This document shows positions 25,877 through 34,157 of a DNA stretch of 64,000 bases, one piece after another (position 1 is the first letter of the stretch; each line of letters begins with the position of its first letter). The notes under the pieces were generated by a model. It had not been told where the DNA came from. It did no database searches and saw only the letters and a list, made by a program, of their open reading frames with translations. The position numbers were made by a program, and so were the translations under genes. The DNA is from Acidobacteriota bacterium (GTDB lineage: Bacteria; Acidobacteriota; Blastocatellia; Pyrinomonadales; Pyrinomonadaceae): contig JAFDVJ010000004.1 in NCBI GenBank assembly GCA_018269075.1, positions 124,001 to 188,000 of the forward strand. Reading direction: 5' to 3'.

Positions 25877-28417
25877 GTGAAGTTTCACATTTTCGTTTTA
25901 TCAGTCATTATAATCGCTCTGGGCAGCTTTATCGAAGCCGCTGCCCAGGTCGACACGGTCATCGGACAGGTCACGAACTCAACCACCAACTCTTTTGCCA
26001 CCAGCATTTCCGGTGACGGTCGTTTCGTGGTCTTCGAATCGACCGGCAACCTCGCGACCGAAAATCCACGAAACACGGACGGCAACCGCGAAATCTTTCT
26101 CTTCGATTACGCCCAGCGCCGGATCTACCAGATCACCGACACGAAACCCCTGAAGAAAGACGCGACCCTGACTTTTTCCTTTGACAACATCAAGGTCGAC
26201 ATCGTCAACGAACGACCCGTCATCAGCAACGACGGCAAATGGATCGCCTTCAGCTCGAACGCGACCTGCGCGTATCCCGGCAACGGCACGATCCCGCCGA
26301 TCGTCAGCACGACCAATCCCGGCAATTTCGACGCCAACGCCGCCGCCGCTTCGAATCCCTGCGTCACCGGCACCGGCACCAATCAGGTCAACAATCTGGT
26401 CAACGACGGCAACACCGAGATCTGGCTGTATCAGGTTCCGACGGCCCCGGACGTCGCCGATCTTTCGGCCGGCGACGAGATCGCGCCGACGGATTTGAGC
26501 GCCGGCACGTTCACGCGCGTGACCAACACGCTGCCGAGCCGGCTGCCGGTCGAAGCGACGACCTCCTTTCCGGCGATCATCGCCGACGACAACACCGACA
26601 CGAGCATCGACGACACCGGCAGCGCGATCAGCTTTACGTCGAACCGCGATCTCGTGACCGGCGGCAACGTTTCGCCGTCGGCCGACAACAACGAGATCTT
26701 CGCCTATTTCCGCGCGCCGGCGACCATCCGGCAGATCACGACGACCCCGCGCGGAACGATCGGAAACCCGATCTACAACATCAACTCGACGATCGCCAAC
26801 ATCGCGACCGGCTGGCGAATACTCTTTATGAGCAACGCCAACAACCCGGTCACCGGGATGACCGGAACCGGCAATTCCGACAATAACGAGGAGCTTTTCT
26901 ACACCGACCTCGATTCGTCGGGCGCGCTGACGGCCGTCAAAAAACAGATCACCGCGACGACCCGCGTCAACGCCGGCGACGTCGTCAACCTGCTTTATCC
27001 GGGCCGCCGGATGAGCCGCGACGGCCGCTACATCGCTTTCGATTCATACGCCGATCTCGGCAGCACTTCGCCGGGCGCGAATCAGGCCGGTTTCGCCACT
27101 TTTCTTTACGACACGACGCTCGCATCGCCGGTCTTCCGGCAGATCCTCCCGCGCAGCAACGCCGACAGCGCGGCGGCCGGCGGCGATCTCGGCCGCTACG
27201 TCGGGTTTACCGACTACGATGCGGTGCTCGGCCCAAAAACGCTCGTTCTGCAGTCCCGTATGAACTTCAAGCCCGACGGCACGATTCCCTCGACATCGAG
27301 CGACGGCCTGAACGACGACGCGGCGCGGCCGACACAGCTTTTTTCGTATCCGCTCGACGTTTCTTCGACCGCGGCGACCTTCAAGCGGCTCGGCAAGCTG
27401 CCGACGCCCAGCTTCTTCCTCGCCTCGACCCAGCCGATGCCGAGCAACACGCTGAAGCGGATGGCCTTCAACTTTTCGCAGGGCGAGATCGGAACCGGCA
27501 ACGCCGACCTGAACAGCGAGGTTTATTATATGGTCAAGCCGGACGTCGAATCGACGTCGGCGGCAAGCCTGAACTACTCGACCGGCGCGAGCCGCATTCC
27601 GGTTTCGGCCTCGCCCGTTCCGACGCCGACCGCGACGCCGACCCCGTCGCCGACGCCGACGCCGACCGTGACGCCCTCGCCGACGCCGACGCCGACCCCG
27701 CAGCAGCCGCCCGCAGTGCAGGGCGTTTCGCCGGGAATGCTGGCGATTATGGACTATAATTCCGGCATCAACCAGCCGGTCGTCGCCCGCACCGCGGTCG
27801 GTTCGGTCGACCGCAGCTTTATGCTGCCGATCGAATTGAGCGGCGTCACGATGACCGTCAACGGCGCGGCCTGCGGATTGAAAACCGTCGGCCAGCGGCA
27901 GATCGTCTTCGTCGTCCCGCCGGGACTCAATTCTTCGGATGCCGGCACGGTTTACCCGGTCGTCATCAACAACAACGGCGTGGTTTTCAAGGGCAGCATC
28001 ACCGTGATGCCGGCCCGGCCCGACATTTTCACGAAGCTTTTGACGCCGGGGCCGAACGGGCGAACCCTGATCTTTAACGCGACGAACCGGGTTTTGACGA
28101 ACGAGCCGTTTACGATCACCACGTTCAAGCTCCGCGGCAGCCGGCGCGTGCCGTCCGTGCTGCGGGTTTACGTGACCGGCATCAACAATCTGACGACCGC
28201 CAACTTCATCGTCCGAATCGGCAGCATCGAAATTTCCGGCGCCAATTTCGTCGCCGGCCCGACGCTTTACCAGCCCGGGGTTTACACGGTCGATTTCACG
28301 CTTCCGGCGACGCTCGCCGGGGCGGGCGATCAGCCGATCGTATTTAAGGCCATCGTCAACGGCGTCACCTATCAAAGCCGGCTCGACGACACCGCATCCA
28401 GGCTTTTCATACTGTAG
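25877..28417 (+). CDS. Secreted beta-propeller protein with Pro/Thr linker
   Basis: 846 residues. GTG start 4 nt after GGAGGA, followed by a signal peptide (VKFHIFVLSVIIIALGSFIEAAAQ); the frame upstream of this is not protein-like. Residues about 30-560 contain PD40/TolB-like propeller strands (SGDGRFVVFES, SNDGKWIAFSS, SRDGRYIAFDS). A linker of repeated Thr-Pro (about 578-612) leads to a C-terminal domain (GVSPGMLAI...VTMTVNGAACGLKTVGQRQIVFVVPPGL) resembling the Solibacter-type extracellular domain TIGR03437. It is probably a surface or secreted protein; enzymatic activity is not evident. A strong terminator follows. Confidence 0.8.
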   Translation: MKFHIFVLSVIIIALGSFIEAAAQVDTVIGQVTNSTTNSFATSISGDGRFVVFESTGNLATENPRNTDGNREIFLFDYAQRRIYQITDTKPLKKDATLTFSFDNIKVDIVNERPVISNDGKWIAFSSNATCAYPGNGTIPPIVSTTNPGNFDANAAAASNPCVTGTGTNQVNNLVNDGNTEIWLYQVPTAPDVADLSAGDEIAPTDLSAGTFTRVTNTLPSRLPVEATTSFPAIIADDNTDTSIDDTGSAISFTSNRDLVTGGNVSPSADNNEIFAYFRAPATIRQITTTPRGTIGNPIYNINSTIANIATGWRILFMSNANNPVTGMTGTGNSDNNEELFYTDLDSSGALTAVKKQITATTRVNAGDVVNLLYPGRRMSRDGRYIAFDSYADLGSTSPGANQAGFATFLYDTTLASPVFRQILPRSNADSAAAGGDLGRYVGFTDYDAVLGPKTLVLQSRMNFKPDGTIPSTSSDGLNDDAARPTQLFSYPLDVSSTAATFKRLGKLPTPSFFLASTQPMPSNTLKRMAFNFSQGEIGTGNADLNSEVYYMVKPDVESTSAASLNYSTGASRIPVSASPVPTPTATPTPSPTPTPTVTPSPTPTPTPQQPPAVQGVSPGMLAIMDYNSGINQPVVARTAVGSVDRSFMLPIELSGVTMTVNGAACGLKTVGQRQIVFVVPPGLNSSDAGTVYPVVINNNGVVFKGSITVMPARPDIFTKLLTPGPNGRTLIFNATNRVLTNEPFTITTFKLRGSRRVPSVLRVYVTGINNLTTANFIVRIGSIEISGANFVAGPTLYQPGVYTVDFTLPATLAGAGDQPIVFKAIVNGVTYQSRLDDTASRLFIL
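27607..27706. repeat. Hexamer-type tandem repeat in coding sequence
   Basis: CCGACG/CCGTCG-type hexamers encode the Thr-Pro/Ser-Pro linker of the propeller protein. It is a plausible site of length variation between strains. Confidence 0.8.
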
Positions 28418-28433
28418 CTTTTCGGAAATCGAG

Positions 28434-28485
28434 AGGGCAAAAGTTTCGGTTATTGGACAATTAACCGGACTTTTGCCCTTTGGTT
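28434..28485 (+). terminator. Terminator after the propeller gene
   Basis: An AGGGCAAAAGT...ACTTTTGCCCT stem extended by a TTCGGTTA/TAACCGG inner stem with a 9-nt loop, followed by a T-rich stretch. Confidence 0.85.
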
Positions 28486-28614
28486 TTAAATGTAATATTC
28501 TTGAATTGATGCTATCCCGGCCCGATATCCGATTTTTGAATATTCGCCTTTTTAATAGTTTTTAAACAATAGCAGGTTTACCTGATTCATATCCTTAAAG
28601 GAGCCAATTTTTCT

Positions 28615-29595
28615 ATGTCGAAAAAAGATGTGAGCACTTTGCGTATTGCGCCGAAAGTTTGGCGCAATGGCGAATTGATCGATTGGAACGACGCGCGCGT
28701 CCACGTGATGTCGCACGTCGTCAACTACGGTTCGAGCGTGTTCGAGGGAATCCGCGCTTACGACACCGTCAACGGAACCGCCATTTTCCGGCTTTCCGAA
28801 CATATGCAGCGGCTCGTCAATTCGGCCAAAATCTACCGGATGAACATCGCCTTCACCCGCGACGATTTCTGCCGCGCGGCCGTCGAACTGGTCCGCGACA
28901 GCGGCCTCGAAGCCTGTTATCTCCGGCCCGTCATTATGCGCGGCCTCAACGAAGAAAAACCGGCCTTCGGCGTCAACCCGTTTCCGAACCCGGTCGACTG
29001 CTACATCGCCGCCTGGGACTGGGGCAAATATCTCGGCGAGGAAGCGCTCGAAGCGGGCGTCGACGTCTGCGTTTCGAGCTGGACCCGGATCACGACGAAT
29101 TCCCTGCCGGCCGTCGCCAAAGCCGGCGCCAACTATATGAATTCGCAGCTCATCAAGATGGAAGCGATTCTCGGCGGTTTTTCCGAAGGCATCGCGCTCG
29201 ACGACCGCGGCTTCGTTTCCGAGGGCTCCGGCGAAAACCTCTTTCTGGTCAACAACGGAACGCTGATCACGCCGCCGCTCGGCGCTTCGATCCTGCCCGG
29301 CATCACGCGCGATTCGATCATCCAGATCGCCCGCGATCTCGGCATTCCGGTTCAGGAAGCGGTCATCCAGCGCGCCGCGCTTTATCTGTGCGACGAGCTG
29401 TTTTTTACCGGCACGGCGGCCGAGATCACGCCGATCCGTTCGGTCGACCGGATCCAGATCGGCGAAGGCAAACGCGGCGAGATCACCGCCCTGCTGCAGG
29501 AACGCTTCTTCGAGATCCTCCGCGGCGAGCGGCCGGCCCCGAACGACGCGCCGTGGCTGACGCCCATCGAGGAAAAAAAAACGGCTAACGCCTGA
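28615..29595 (+). CDS. ilvE: Branched-chain amino acid aminotransferase
   Basis: A fold-IV PLP aminotransferase that interconverts Leu/Ile/Val and their 2-oxo acids with glutamate. The 326 residues include the start-proximal GSSVFEGIRAY, the PLP lysine Lys169 in AVAKAGANYMNS, EGSGENLF and FFTGTAAEITPI, all standard for IlvE. The ATG has AAAGGAG about 11 nt upstream. It stands alone, framed by hairpins on both sides, with no other ilv gene in the window. Confidence 0.95.
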   Translation: MSKKDVSTLRIAPKVWRNGELIDWNDARVHVMSHVVNYGSSVFEGIRAYDTVNGTAIFRLSEHMQRLVNSAKIYRMNIAFTRDDFCRAAVELVRDSGLEACYLRPVIMRGLNEEKPAFGVNPFPNPVDCYIAAWDWGKYLGEEALEAGVDVCVSSWTRITTNSLPAVAKAGANYMNSQLIKMEAILGGFSEGIALDDRGFVSEGSGENLFLVNNGTLITPPLGASILPGITRDSIIQIARDLGIPVQEAVIQRAALYLCDELFFTGTAAEITPIRSVDRIQIGEGKRGEITALLQERFFEILRGERPAPNDAPWLTPIEEKKTANA

Positions 29596-29607
29596 TCGTT
29601 AAACTCA

Positions 29608-29647
29608 AATGCCCGGCTTCGAACGCTTTAGTCCGAAGCCGGGCATT
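29608..29647 (+). terminator. Hairpin terminator after ilvE
   Basis: A 14-bp perfect stem (29608-29621 with 29634-29647) and a 12-nt loop 13 nt after the ilvE stop. Only a short T-rich tail follows. Confidence 0.75.
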
Positions 29648-29738
29648 CAAACTTTCAACCGCTTTCACCTTGCAATCTACGCCCTTTCCGGCGCCCGGTT
29701 CTTTCTGTTTCTTTCAACTGACTAAAAATTATCGCCAG

Positions 29739-29875
29739 ACGGAGCGCCGACATCCTGCCGGCAATGCGTTTGAAAAACACAAACGGCGCTTCATTTCCGC
29801 GAAATACGAAGGGAATGAAACGCCTGACGCCGTTTGCACGGTGTTTGCTGGCAGGATGCCGGCGCTCCGTCCAAA
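29739..29875. repeat. Long inverted repeat with CCGGCATCCTGCCGGC-type ends
   Basis: The outer arms 29743-29766 and 29847-29870 (GGAGCGCCG...CTGCCGGCAA) match with two mismatches; inner arms around CAAACGGCG/CGCCGTTTG and CTTCATTTCC/GGGAATGAA extend the pairing. It ends 3 nt before the ppa stop. The same end sequence occurs three times at 58912-59085 and in fragments at 12602-12725. Confidence 0.8.
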
Positions 29876-29878
29876 TGT

Positions 29879-30499
29879 TTATTTCAGCTTCGCGAGCAGA
29901 TCGCGGTAATCCTCGATCGCCGCCCGGATCACTTCGTAGGATTGTTCGCGCCCGTAGTTATAGGCGATCTCGCATTTGGCCTCCTCGGTCGGGAGCTGTT
30001 TGTAGGTCAGAAAATAATGTTCGAGCCGGTTGACGATGCCCTCGGGCAGTTCGGAAATGTCGCCGAAATTTTCATAGACCTTGTCGCCGATGAGCGTCGC
30101 GATGATCTTGTCGTCGGCCTCGCCGCCGTCGATCAGGCAGAAACCGCCGATCGGCCGCGCCTTGAGGATGATGTCGCCGCGCGGGATGTGATGCTCCGAG
30201 AGGACGAGGATGTCGAGCGGGTCGCCGTCGCCCTCGCTGACTTCGAAACCCTCGGAATTTTCGCGCGCGAGCCGGGCGATCCGTTCGCTGCAGTAGGTCT
30301 GCGGAATAAAGCCGTAGTTGGCCGGGACGACGTTCGAATACTGCTGCGGACGGTCGATCTTGAGATAGCCGGTTTCCTTGTCGACTTCGTATTTGACCGT
30401 GTCGCGCGGGACGATCTCGATGAAAACCGTGACTTCCTGCGGGACTTTTTCACCGATCGGGATGCCGTGCCAGGGATGCGCCTTGTTGCTTCTGAACAT
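29879..30499 (-). CDS. ppa: Inorganic pyrophosphatase, family I
   Basis: Hydrolyses pyrophosphate to phosphate and so drives biosynthetic reactions in the cytoplasm. 206 residues with VFIEIVPRDTVKYEVDKETG, YGFIPQTY and the metal-binding signature DGDPLDILVLSE. I use the internal ATG giving MFRSNKAHPWHGIPIG, where conserved sequence begins; eleven upstream codons to 30532 are unlikely to be protein. It is divergent from the crotonase-fold gene at 30610. A long inverted repeat abuts its 3' end. Confidence 0.93.
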   Translation of the reverse strand: MFRSNKAHPWHGIPIGEKVPQEVTVFIEIVPRDTVKYEVDKETGYLKIDRPQQYSNVVPANYGFIPQTYCSERIARLARENSEGFEVSEGDGDPLDILVLSEHHIPRGDIILKARPIGGFCLIDGGEADDKIIATLIGDKVYENFGDISELPEGIVNRLEHYFLTYKQLPTEEAKCEIAYNYGREQSYEVIRAAIEDYRDLLAKLK

Positions 30500-30575
30500 A
30501 AAACAAGATTTTAACCGCTCGGTCACGATCAATCAATCGAAACCACGGTTTCAAGCCCGGTTCGAGCCGACCGGC

Positions 30576-30603
30576 TTGCGCGGCGGCGAATTTGAGCTAA
30601 AAT
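30576..30603 (+). promoter_or_regulatory. Promoter predicting leaderless transcript
   Basis: TTGCGC (30576-30581), a 16-nt spacer and TAAAAT (30598-30603). The expected start coincides with the GTG at 30610. Confidence 0.45.
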
Positions 30604-30609
30604 TTTAAT

Positions 30610-31200
30610 GTGAGCCAAGCGATTATTTTTGAACAACTTCCCGGCGTCCTCGTGATCCGTTTCAACCGGCCCGAAATTCGCAGCCCGTTGTCGATCTTCG
30701 TGCTCGAAGAGCTTCATCGGACGTTCGACCGGCTGCTCGAACAGGCAACGCCGGCCAACATCGTCTTCACCGGCCGCGCCGACGTTTTCGCTTCCGGCGC
30801 CGACCTCCGGGAAATCGCCCTTGTCAACGGCGAAACGGCCCGCGAATACGCGCTGCGCGGCCAGAATCTGATGAACAAGATCGCCCGCACGAACGCGGTC
30901 GCCGCCGTCAACGGCTTTTGTTTCGGCGGCGCGCTCGATCTCGCGCTCGCCTGCCGGAAACGCTACGCCGCGCCGGGCGCCAGTTTTTCGCATCCCGGCG
31001 CGACGCTCGGGATCATGACCGGCTGGGGCGGAACGCAGCGGCTGACGCGGCTCGTCGGCGAGGCGGCGGCCCTCGAAATGTTTCTCACCTCGAAACGCGT
31101 CACCGCCGGCGAGGCGCTCGAAATCGGGCTCGTCGACGGCATCTTTAACGATCCGTTCGAAAATGCGCTACAATTATTTGCCGGACGAACGGACGCCTGA
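30610..31200 (+). CDS. Short crotonase-fold protein, catalytic Glu residues missing
   Basis: 196 residues of the enoyl-CoA hydratase/isomerase family, with ASGADLREI (oxyanion-hole region) and MTGWGGTQRLTRLVG. It lacks most of the usual C-terminal helical trimerisation segment (family about 255-260). Of the two glutamates used by crotonase, the GGxxE position is Asp (GGALDLAL) and the later P-E position is Gly (SHPGAT). Hydratase activity is therefore doubtful; isomerase, thioesterase-like or non-catalytic roles are possible. The start is GTG, since the overlapping ATG is followed at once by a stop, and there is no ribosome site. Confidence 0.8.
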   Translation: MSQAIIFEQLPGVLVIRFNRPEIRSPLSIFVLEELHRTFDRLLEQATPANIVFTGRADVFASGADLREIALVNGETAREYALRGQNLMNKIARTNAVAAVNGFCFGGALDLALACRKRYAAPGASFSHPGATLGIMTGWGGTQRLTRLVGEAAALEMFLTSKRVTAGEALEIGLVDGIFNDPFENALQLFAGRTDA

Positions 31201-31232
31201 ACGGGAACGGTTTCAAAGCCCGGTCTTATTTT

Positions 31233-33179
31233 ATGAATCTAAAAACGGAATTACGGCAGCTCGTTTTGATCGGGCTCGTCGCGCTCGTCGTCTTCGCCAA
31301 CTCCGCCGGCGGCGACTTCGTCTATGACGACAACCGGCAGATTCTGCGAAATCCGCTGATTCAGGACACTTCCCAATTCAAAAAAGCGCTGACCTCGGAC
31401 GTCTGGGCCTTCAAGGGCGACGGGACGGTCGCCGCCAGCAACTACTACCGGCCGACCTTCGTCGCGTGGCTGATCCTGCTTTTCAAACTTTTCGGCGCGA
31501 GCCCTGCCGGCTGGCATCTCGCGAACCTGCTGCTGCACGCCGGCATCTGTCTGCTCGCGTATCTGCTTTCGCGGCGGCTCGGGTTCGGCCCGGCGGCCGC
31601 CTTCGCGGTCGCGCTGCTCTTCGCGGTGCATCCGGCGCATACCGAATCGGTTGCCTGGATTTCGGGCTCGCCGGATCTGCTGTTCGGCGTTTTTTTCCTC
31701 GGATCGCTGTGGTTTGCGATGAATCACGCGGAGAAGAGGCACGACGCGACCGCTCAGGACGCCCGCCGGGGCTTTGCTCTCGACCTTGCGCCGGCGCTGG
31801 TCTTCTACGCTTTCGCGCTCGGGGCGAAAGAGATCGGGCTTTTGGCTTTTCCGCTTTTTTATCTGATTTATTCGCGCCCCGCGCCGGTAAACGGCGAAGC
31901 GCCGGCCGGTAAAGACGTGGTTTCGCCGGCCGACGGCCCGGTCGATTTACGGCCGCGGTCGGCCAACATCCTGCCGGTCATTCCCTTTGCGGTTCTCGCG
32001 GCCATCTACTTCCTCGCCCGGTGGGCCGCGCTCGGCGCGATTTCGCTGCCGCCCGACGGCGGCGGCGTTCCGCTGACCCAGACCCTGCTGACGCTCCCGT
32101 CGATCTTCGTCTTTTATCTCCGGCAGATTCTGTTTCCGCTCTGGCTCGGCCCCAACTACCCGCTCCGCCCGGTCGAGACGGTCGAGCTGCTGCGGTTCGG
32201 CCTGCCGCTCTTCGTCGCCCTCGCCGCCGCCGCGCTGTTTGCCCTGCTCGCCCGCCGGAGCTTCGCCCAGAAATTCGGTTTCGCGCTTTTCGGGCTCACG
32301 CTGCTGCCGGCGATGAACGCGACCGCCTTTCCCGTCGAACAGCTCGTCCACGACCGCTATCTATATCTGCCGCTGCTCGGCTTTCTCTGGCTGACCATTC
32401 CCTATTTCGAACAGCTTGCCGGAAAACTGGCGCCGGCTTCGAAAAATACGGCGCCGGCGGTCATCGCCGTCCTGCTCGCGCTCCCGCTCGGCTGGCAGAC
32501 TTTTCTCTACAACCGGGTCTGGAGCACCGATTTTTCGCTCTGGTCGGAGGCCGTCACCGTCGATCCGCAGTCGGCCTTCAACTGGCTGCAGTACGCCGCC
32601 GCGCTGTCGGAAAAAGGCCGCATCGACGAGGCCGTCGCGGCCTACAACAACTCGATCGACATCCGTCCGACGCCGCTCGCCTTTTACGGCAAGGCGCGGA
32701 ATCTGCTGGCGCAAAACAAATCCGACGAGGCCGTTTACGACATCCGGACGGTCATCGAACTGCCGAACGAGCAGGTCAACGCCTACACTCTCTATCAGGC
32801 CTACGAGCTGCTCGCGATGGCGCTTTCGCAGCAGCAGAAATACGAGGAAGCCGAGCTCTACCTGTTTCAGGCCCGGCGGCGGCTGCCGATCTATTTCGCC
32901 GCCCTGACCGAGAAGCTGGCCGTCGTGATGTACCAGAAGGGCGCGAAATCGAACGCGCTCCGCGAGCTCGAAGCGGCCCGCAGTCAGGCGCGGACCGAAT
33001 TTTTGCCGGAATCGAAAACGGTGCTGCTGCGGCTCGGGATGCTCTACGGCGAACTCAACCGCAAGGACGAGGCGCGCGGCGCGCTGCAGGAATATCTGCG
33101 GCTGACCGACCAGATTCAGGACACGACCACCCTCGGCGACCGCCGGCAGGCGCTCGCGCTTCTGAAAAGCCTTCAATAA
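31233..33179 (+). CDS. TMTC-like membrane glycosyltransferase with TPR domain
   Basis: 648 residues. The first about 420 contain roughly nine to ten membrane spans with the GT-C features FVYDDNRQILRNP (acidic pair in the first outer loop), YYRPTFVAWL and ALLFAVHPAHTESVAWISG, as in the TMTC/DUF1736 O-mannosyltransferases. The C-terminal 200 residues are TPRs (SAFNWLQYAAALSEKGRIDEAVAAYNNSIDI; EEAELYLFQARRRL). By analogy it may transfer a sugar from a polyprenyl phosphate to proteins at the membrane. It follows the short crotonase gene by 32 nt, and its stop is followed directly by a repeat array. Confidence 0.82.
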   Translation: MNLKTELRQLVLIGLVALVVFANSAGGDFVYDDNRQILRNPLIQDTSQFKKALTSDVWAFKGDGTVAASNYYRPTFVAWLILLFKLFGASPAGWHLANLLLHAGICLLAYLLSRRLGFGPAAAFAVALLFAVHPAHTESVAWISGSPDLLFGVFFLGSLWFAMNHAEKRHDATAQDARRGFALDLAPALVFYAFALGAKEIGLLAFPLFYLIYSRPAPVNGEAPAGKDVVSPADGPVDLRPRSANILPVIPFAVLAAIYFLARWAALGAISLPPDGGGVPLTQTLLTLPSIFVFYLRQILFPLWLGPNYPLRPVETVELLRFGLPLFVALAAAALFALLARRSFAQKFGFALFGLTLLPAMNATAFPVEQLVHDRYLYLPLLGFLWLTIPYFEQLAGKLAPASKNTAPAVIAVLLALPLGWQTFLYNRVWSTDFSLWSEAVTVDPQSAFNWLQYAAALSEKGRIDEAVAAYNNSIDIRPTPLAFYGKARNLLAQNKSDEAVYDIRTVIELPNEQVNAYTLYQAYELLAMALSQQQKYEEAELYLFQARRRLPIYFAALTEKLAVVMYQKGAKSNALRELEAARSQARTEFLPESKTVLLRLGMLYGELNRKDEARGALQEYLRLTDQIQDTTTLGDRRQALALLKSLQ

Positions 33180-33367
33180 TAGTCTGGAGTCCTGAGTCCT
33201 GAGTCTTGAGTCCGGAAGCTATGTAATGAGGGTTTGTGTTTGATATTGAAGCGGATTTGGGGCGGGCATCCCGATTATTTTCCGCGTATCGCCGAAAATT
33301 AAGACCTCCGCCCCCGCAGACTCAAGACTCAAGACTCAAGACTCAAGACTCAAGATTCAAGACTCAA
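33180..33367. repeat. Inverted tandem repeats (GAGTCTT unit)
   Basis: About four 8-nt GAGTCCTG/GAGTCTTG units begin directly after the TAA at 33177-33179. Seven inverted ACTCAAG-type units (33317-33367) lie about 100 nt downstream, 24 nt before the stop of the convergent crotonase gene. The sequence between them holds no gene. Confidence 0.88.
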
Positions 33368-33390
33368 CAAAGCCCGCGCGGTCACGCGGA

Positions 33391-34149
33391 TCAATCTTTT
33401 TTCAGAAACCGGGCGATCCCGTTCCGGCAGTCGGACGTCAGCCGGGCGATCGCGTTGACCTCGGCGCCGGCCGAAAGCGCCGCGTCGAACGTCATCCCGT
33501 CCATCTGATAAAGCAGTTTTTTCGAGAGCACGACGGCCGACCGCGAGAGCTTGGCGTAAACGCCGACGTAGCGGCGCACCTCGTCGTCGAACGTGATGTC
33601 GTCGAAAACGCGGTTGACGAGACCGAACCTTTCGGCTTCCGCCGCCGAGAATTCGAATCCCTGCGTGATCAGCTCGAAAGCCTTTTTTTCGGGCAGGTTG
33701 CGGCGCAGGATCGCCATCACCATCGCCGGCACGAAACCGATCTTCACTTCCGGATAACCGAACCGCGCGCTGTTCGCGGCGACCACCAGATCGCAGGCCG
33801 TCGCCAGCCCGCAGCCGCCGGCGAGCGCGCGGCCCGTGACGGCGGCGACGACCGGCACCCGGACGCGGCGGATCATCGCCAGCAGCTCCATCAGATTTTC
33901 GGCGTCCCAAAGATTTTCGAGAACGTCCGAATCGGCGATTTTCCGGAGCGCCGAAAGATCCGCGCCGGAGCAGAAATCCTTTCCCGCGCCGCGAATGACG
34001 ATCGCCCGCAAACGGTCGTCGCGGTCGGCGGCGGTCAAAGATTGTTTCAGGGCGTCGATCAGCGCGTCGTTCAGGGCGTTGCGTTTTTCCGGCCGGTTGA
34101 GCGTCAGGGTCAGAATGCCGTCGGCTTCGGCGGTGATGATTTCGGACAT
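33391..34149 (-). CDS. Enoyl-CoA hydratase/isomerase family protein
   Basis: 252 residues, full-length crotonase fold: [22 protein letters not shown] (oxyanion hole), [18 protein letters not shown] and [15 protein letters not shown]. The second catalytic Glu (YPEV) is present while the first is Gly (GGCGL), a pattern seen in isomerases and methylglutaconyl-CoA hydratase-like members, so acyl-CoA double-bond hydration or isomerisation is likely. It starts 8 nt after the propeller-type regulator gene and is probably co-transcribed with it. Confidence 0.88.
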   Translation of the reverse strand: MSEIITAEADGILTLTLNRPEKRNALNDALIDALKQSLTAADRDDRLRAIVIRGAGKDFCSGADLSALRKIADSDVLENLWDAENLMELLAMIRRVRVPVVAAVTGRALAGGCGLATACDLVVAANSARFGYPEVKIGFVPAMVMAILRRNLPEKKAFELITQGFEFSAAEAERFGLVNRVFDDITFDDEVRRYVGVYAKLSRSAVVLSKKLLYQMDGMTFDAALSAGAEVNAIARLTSDCRNGIARFLKKD

Positions 34150-34157
34150 AATTTTCC

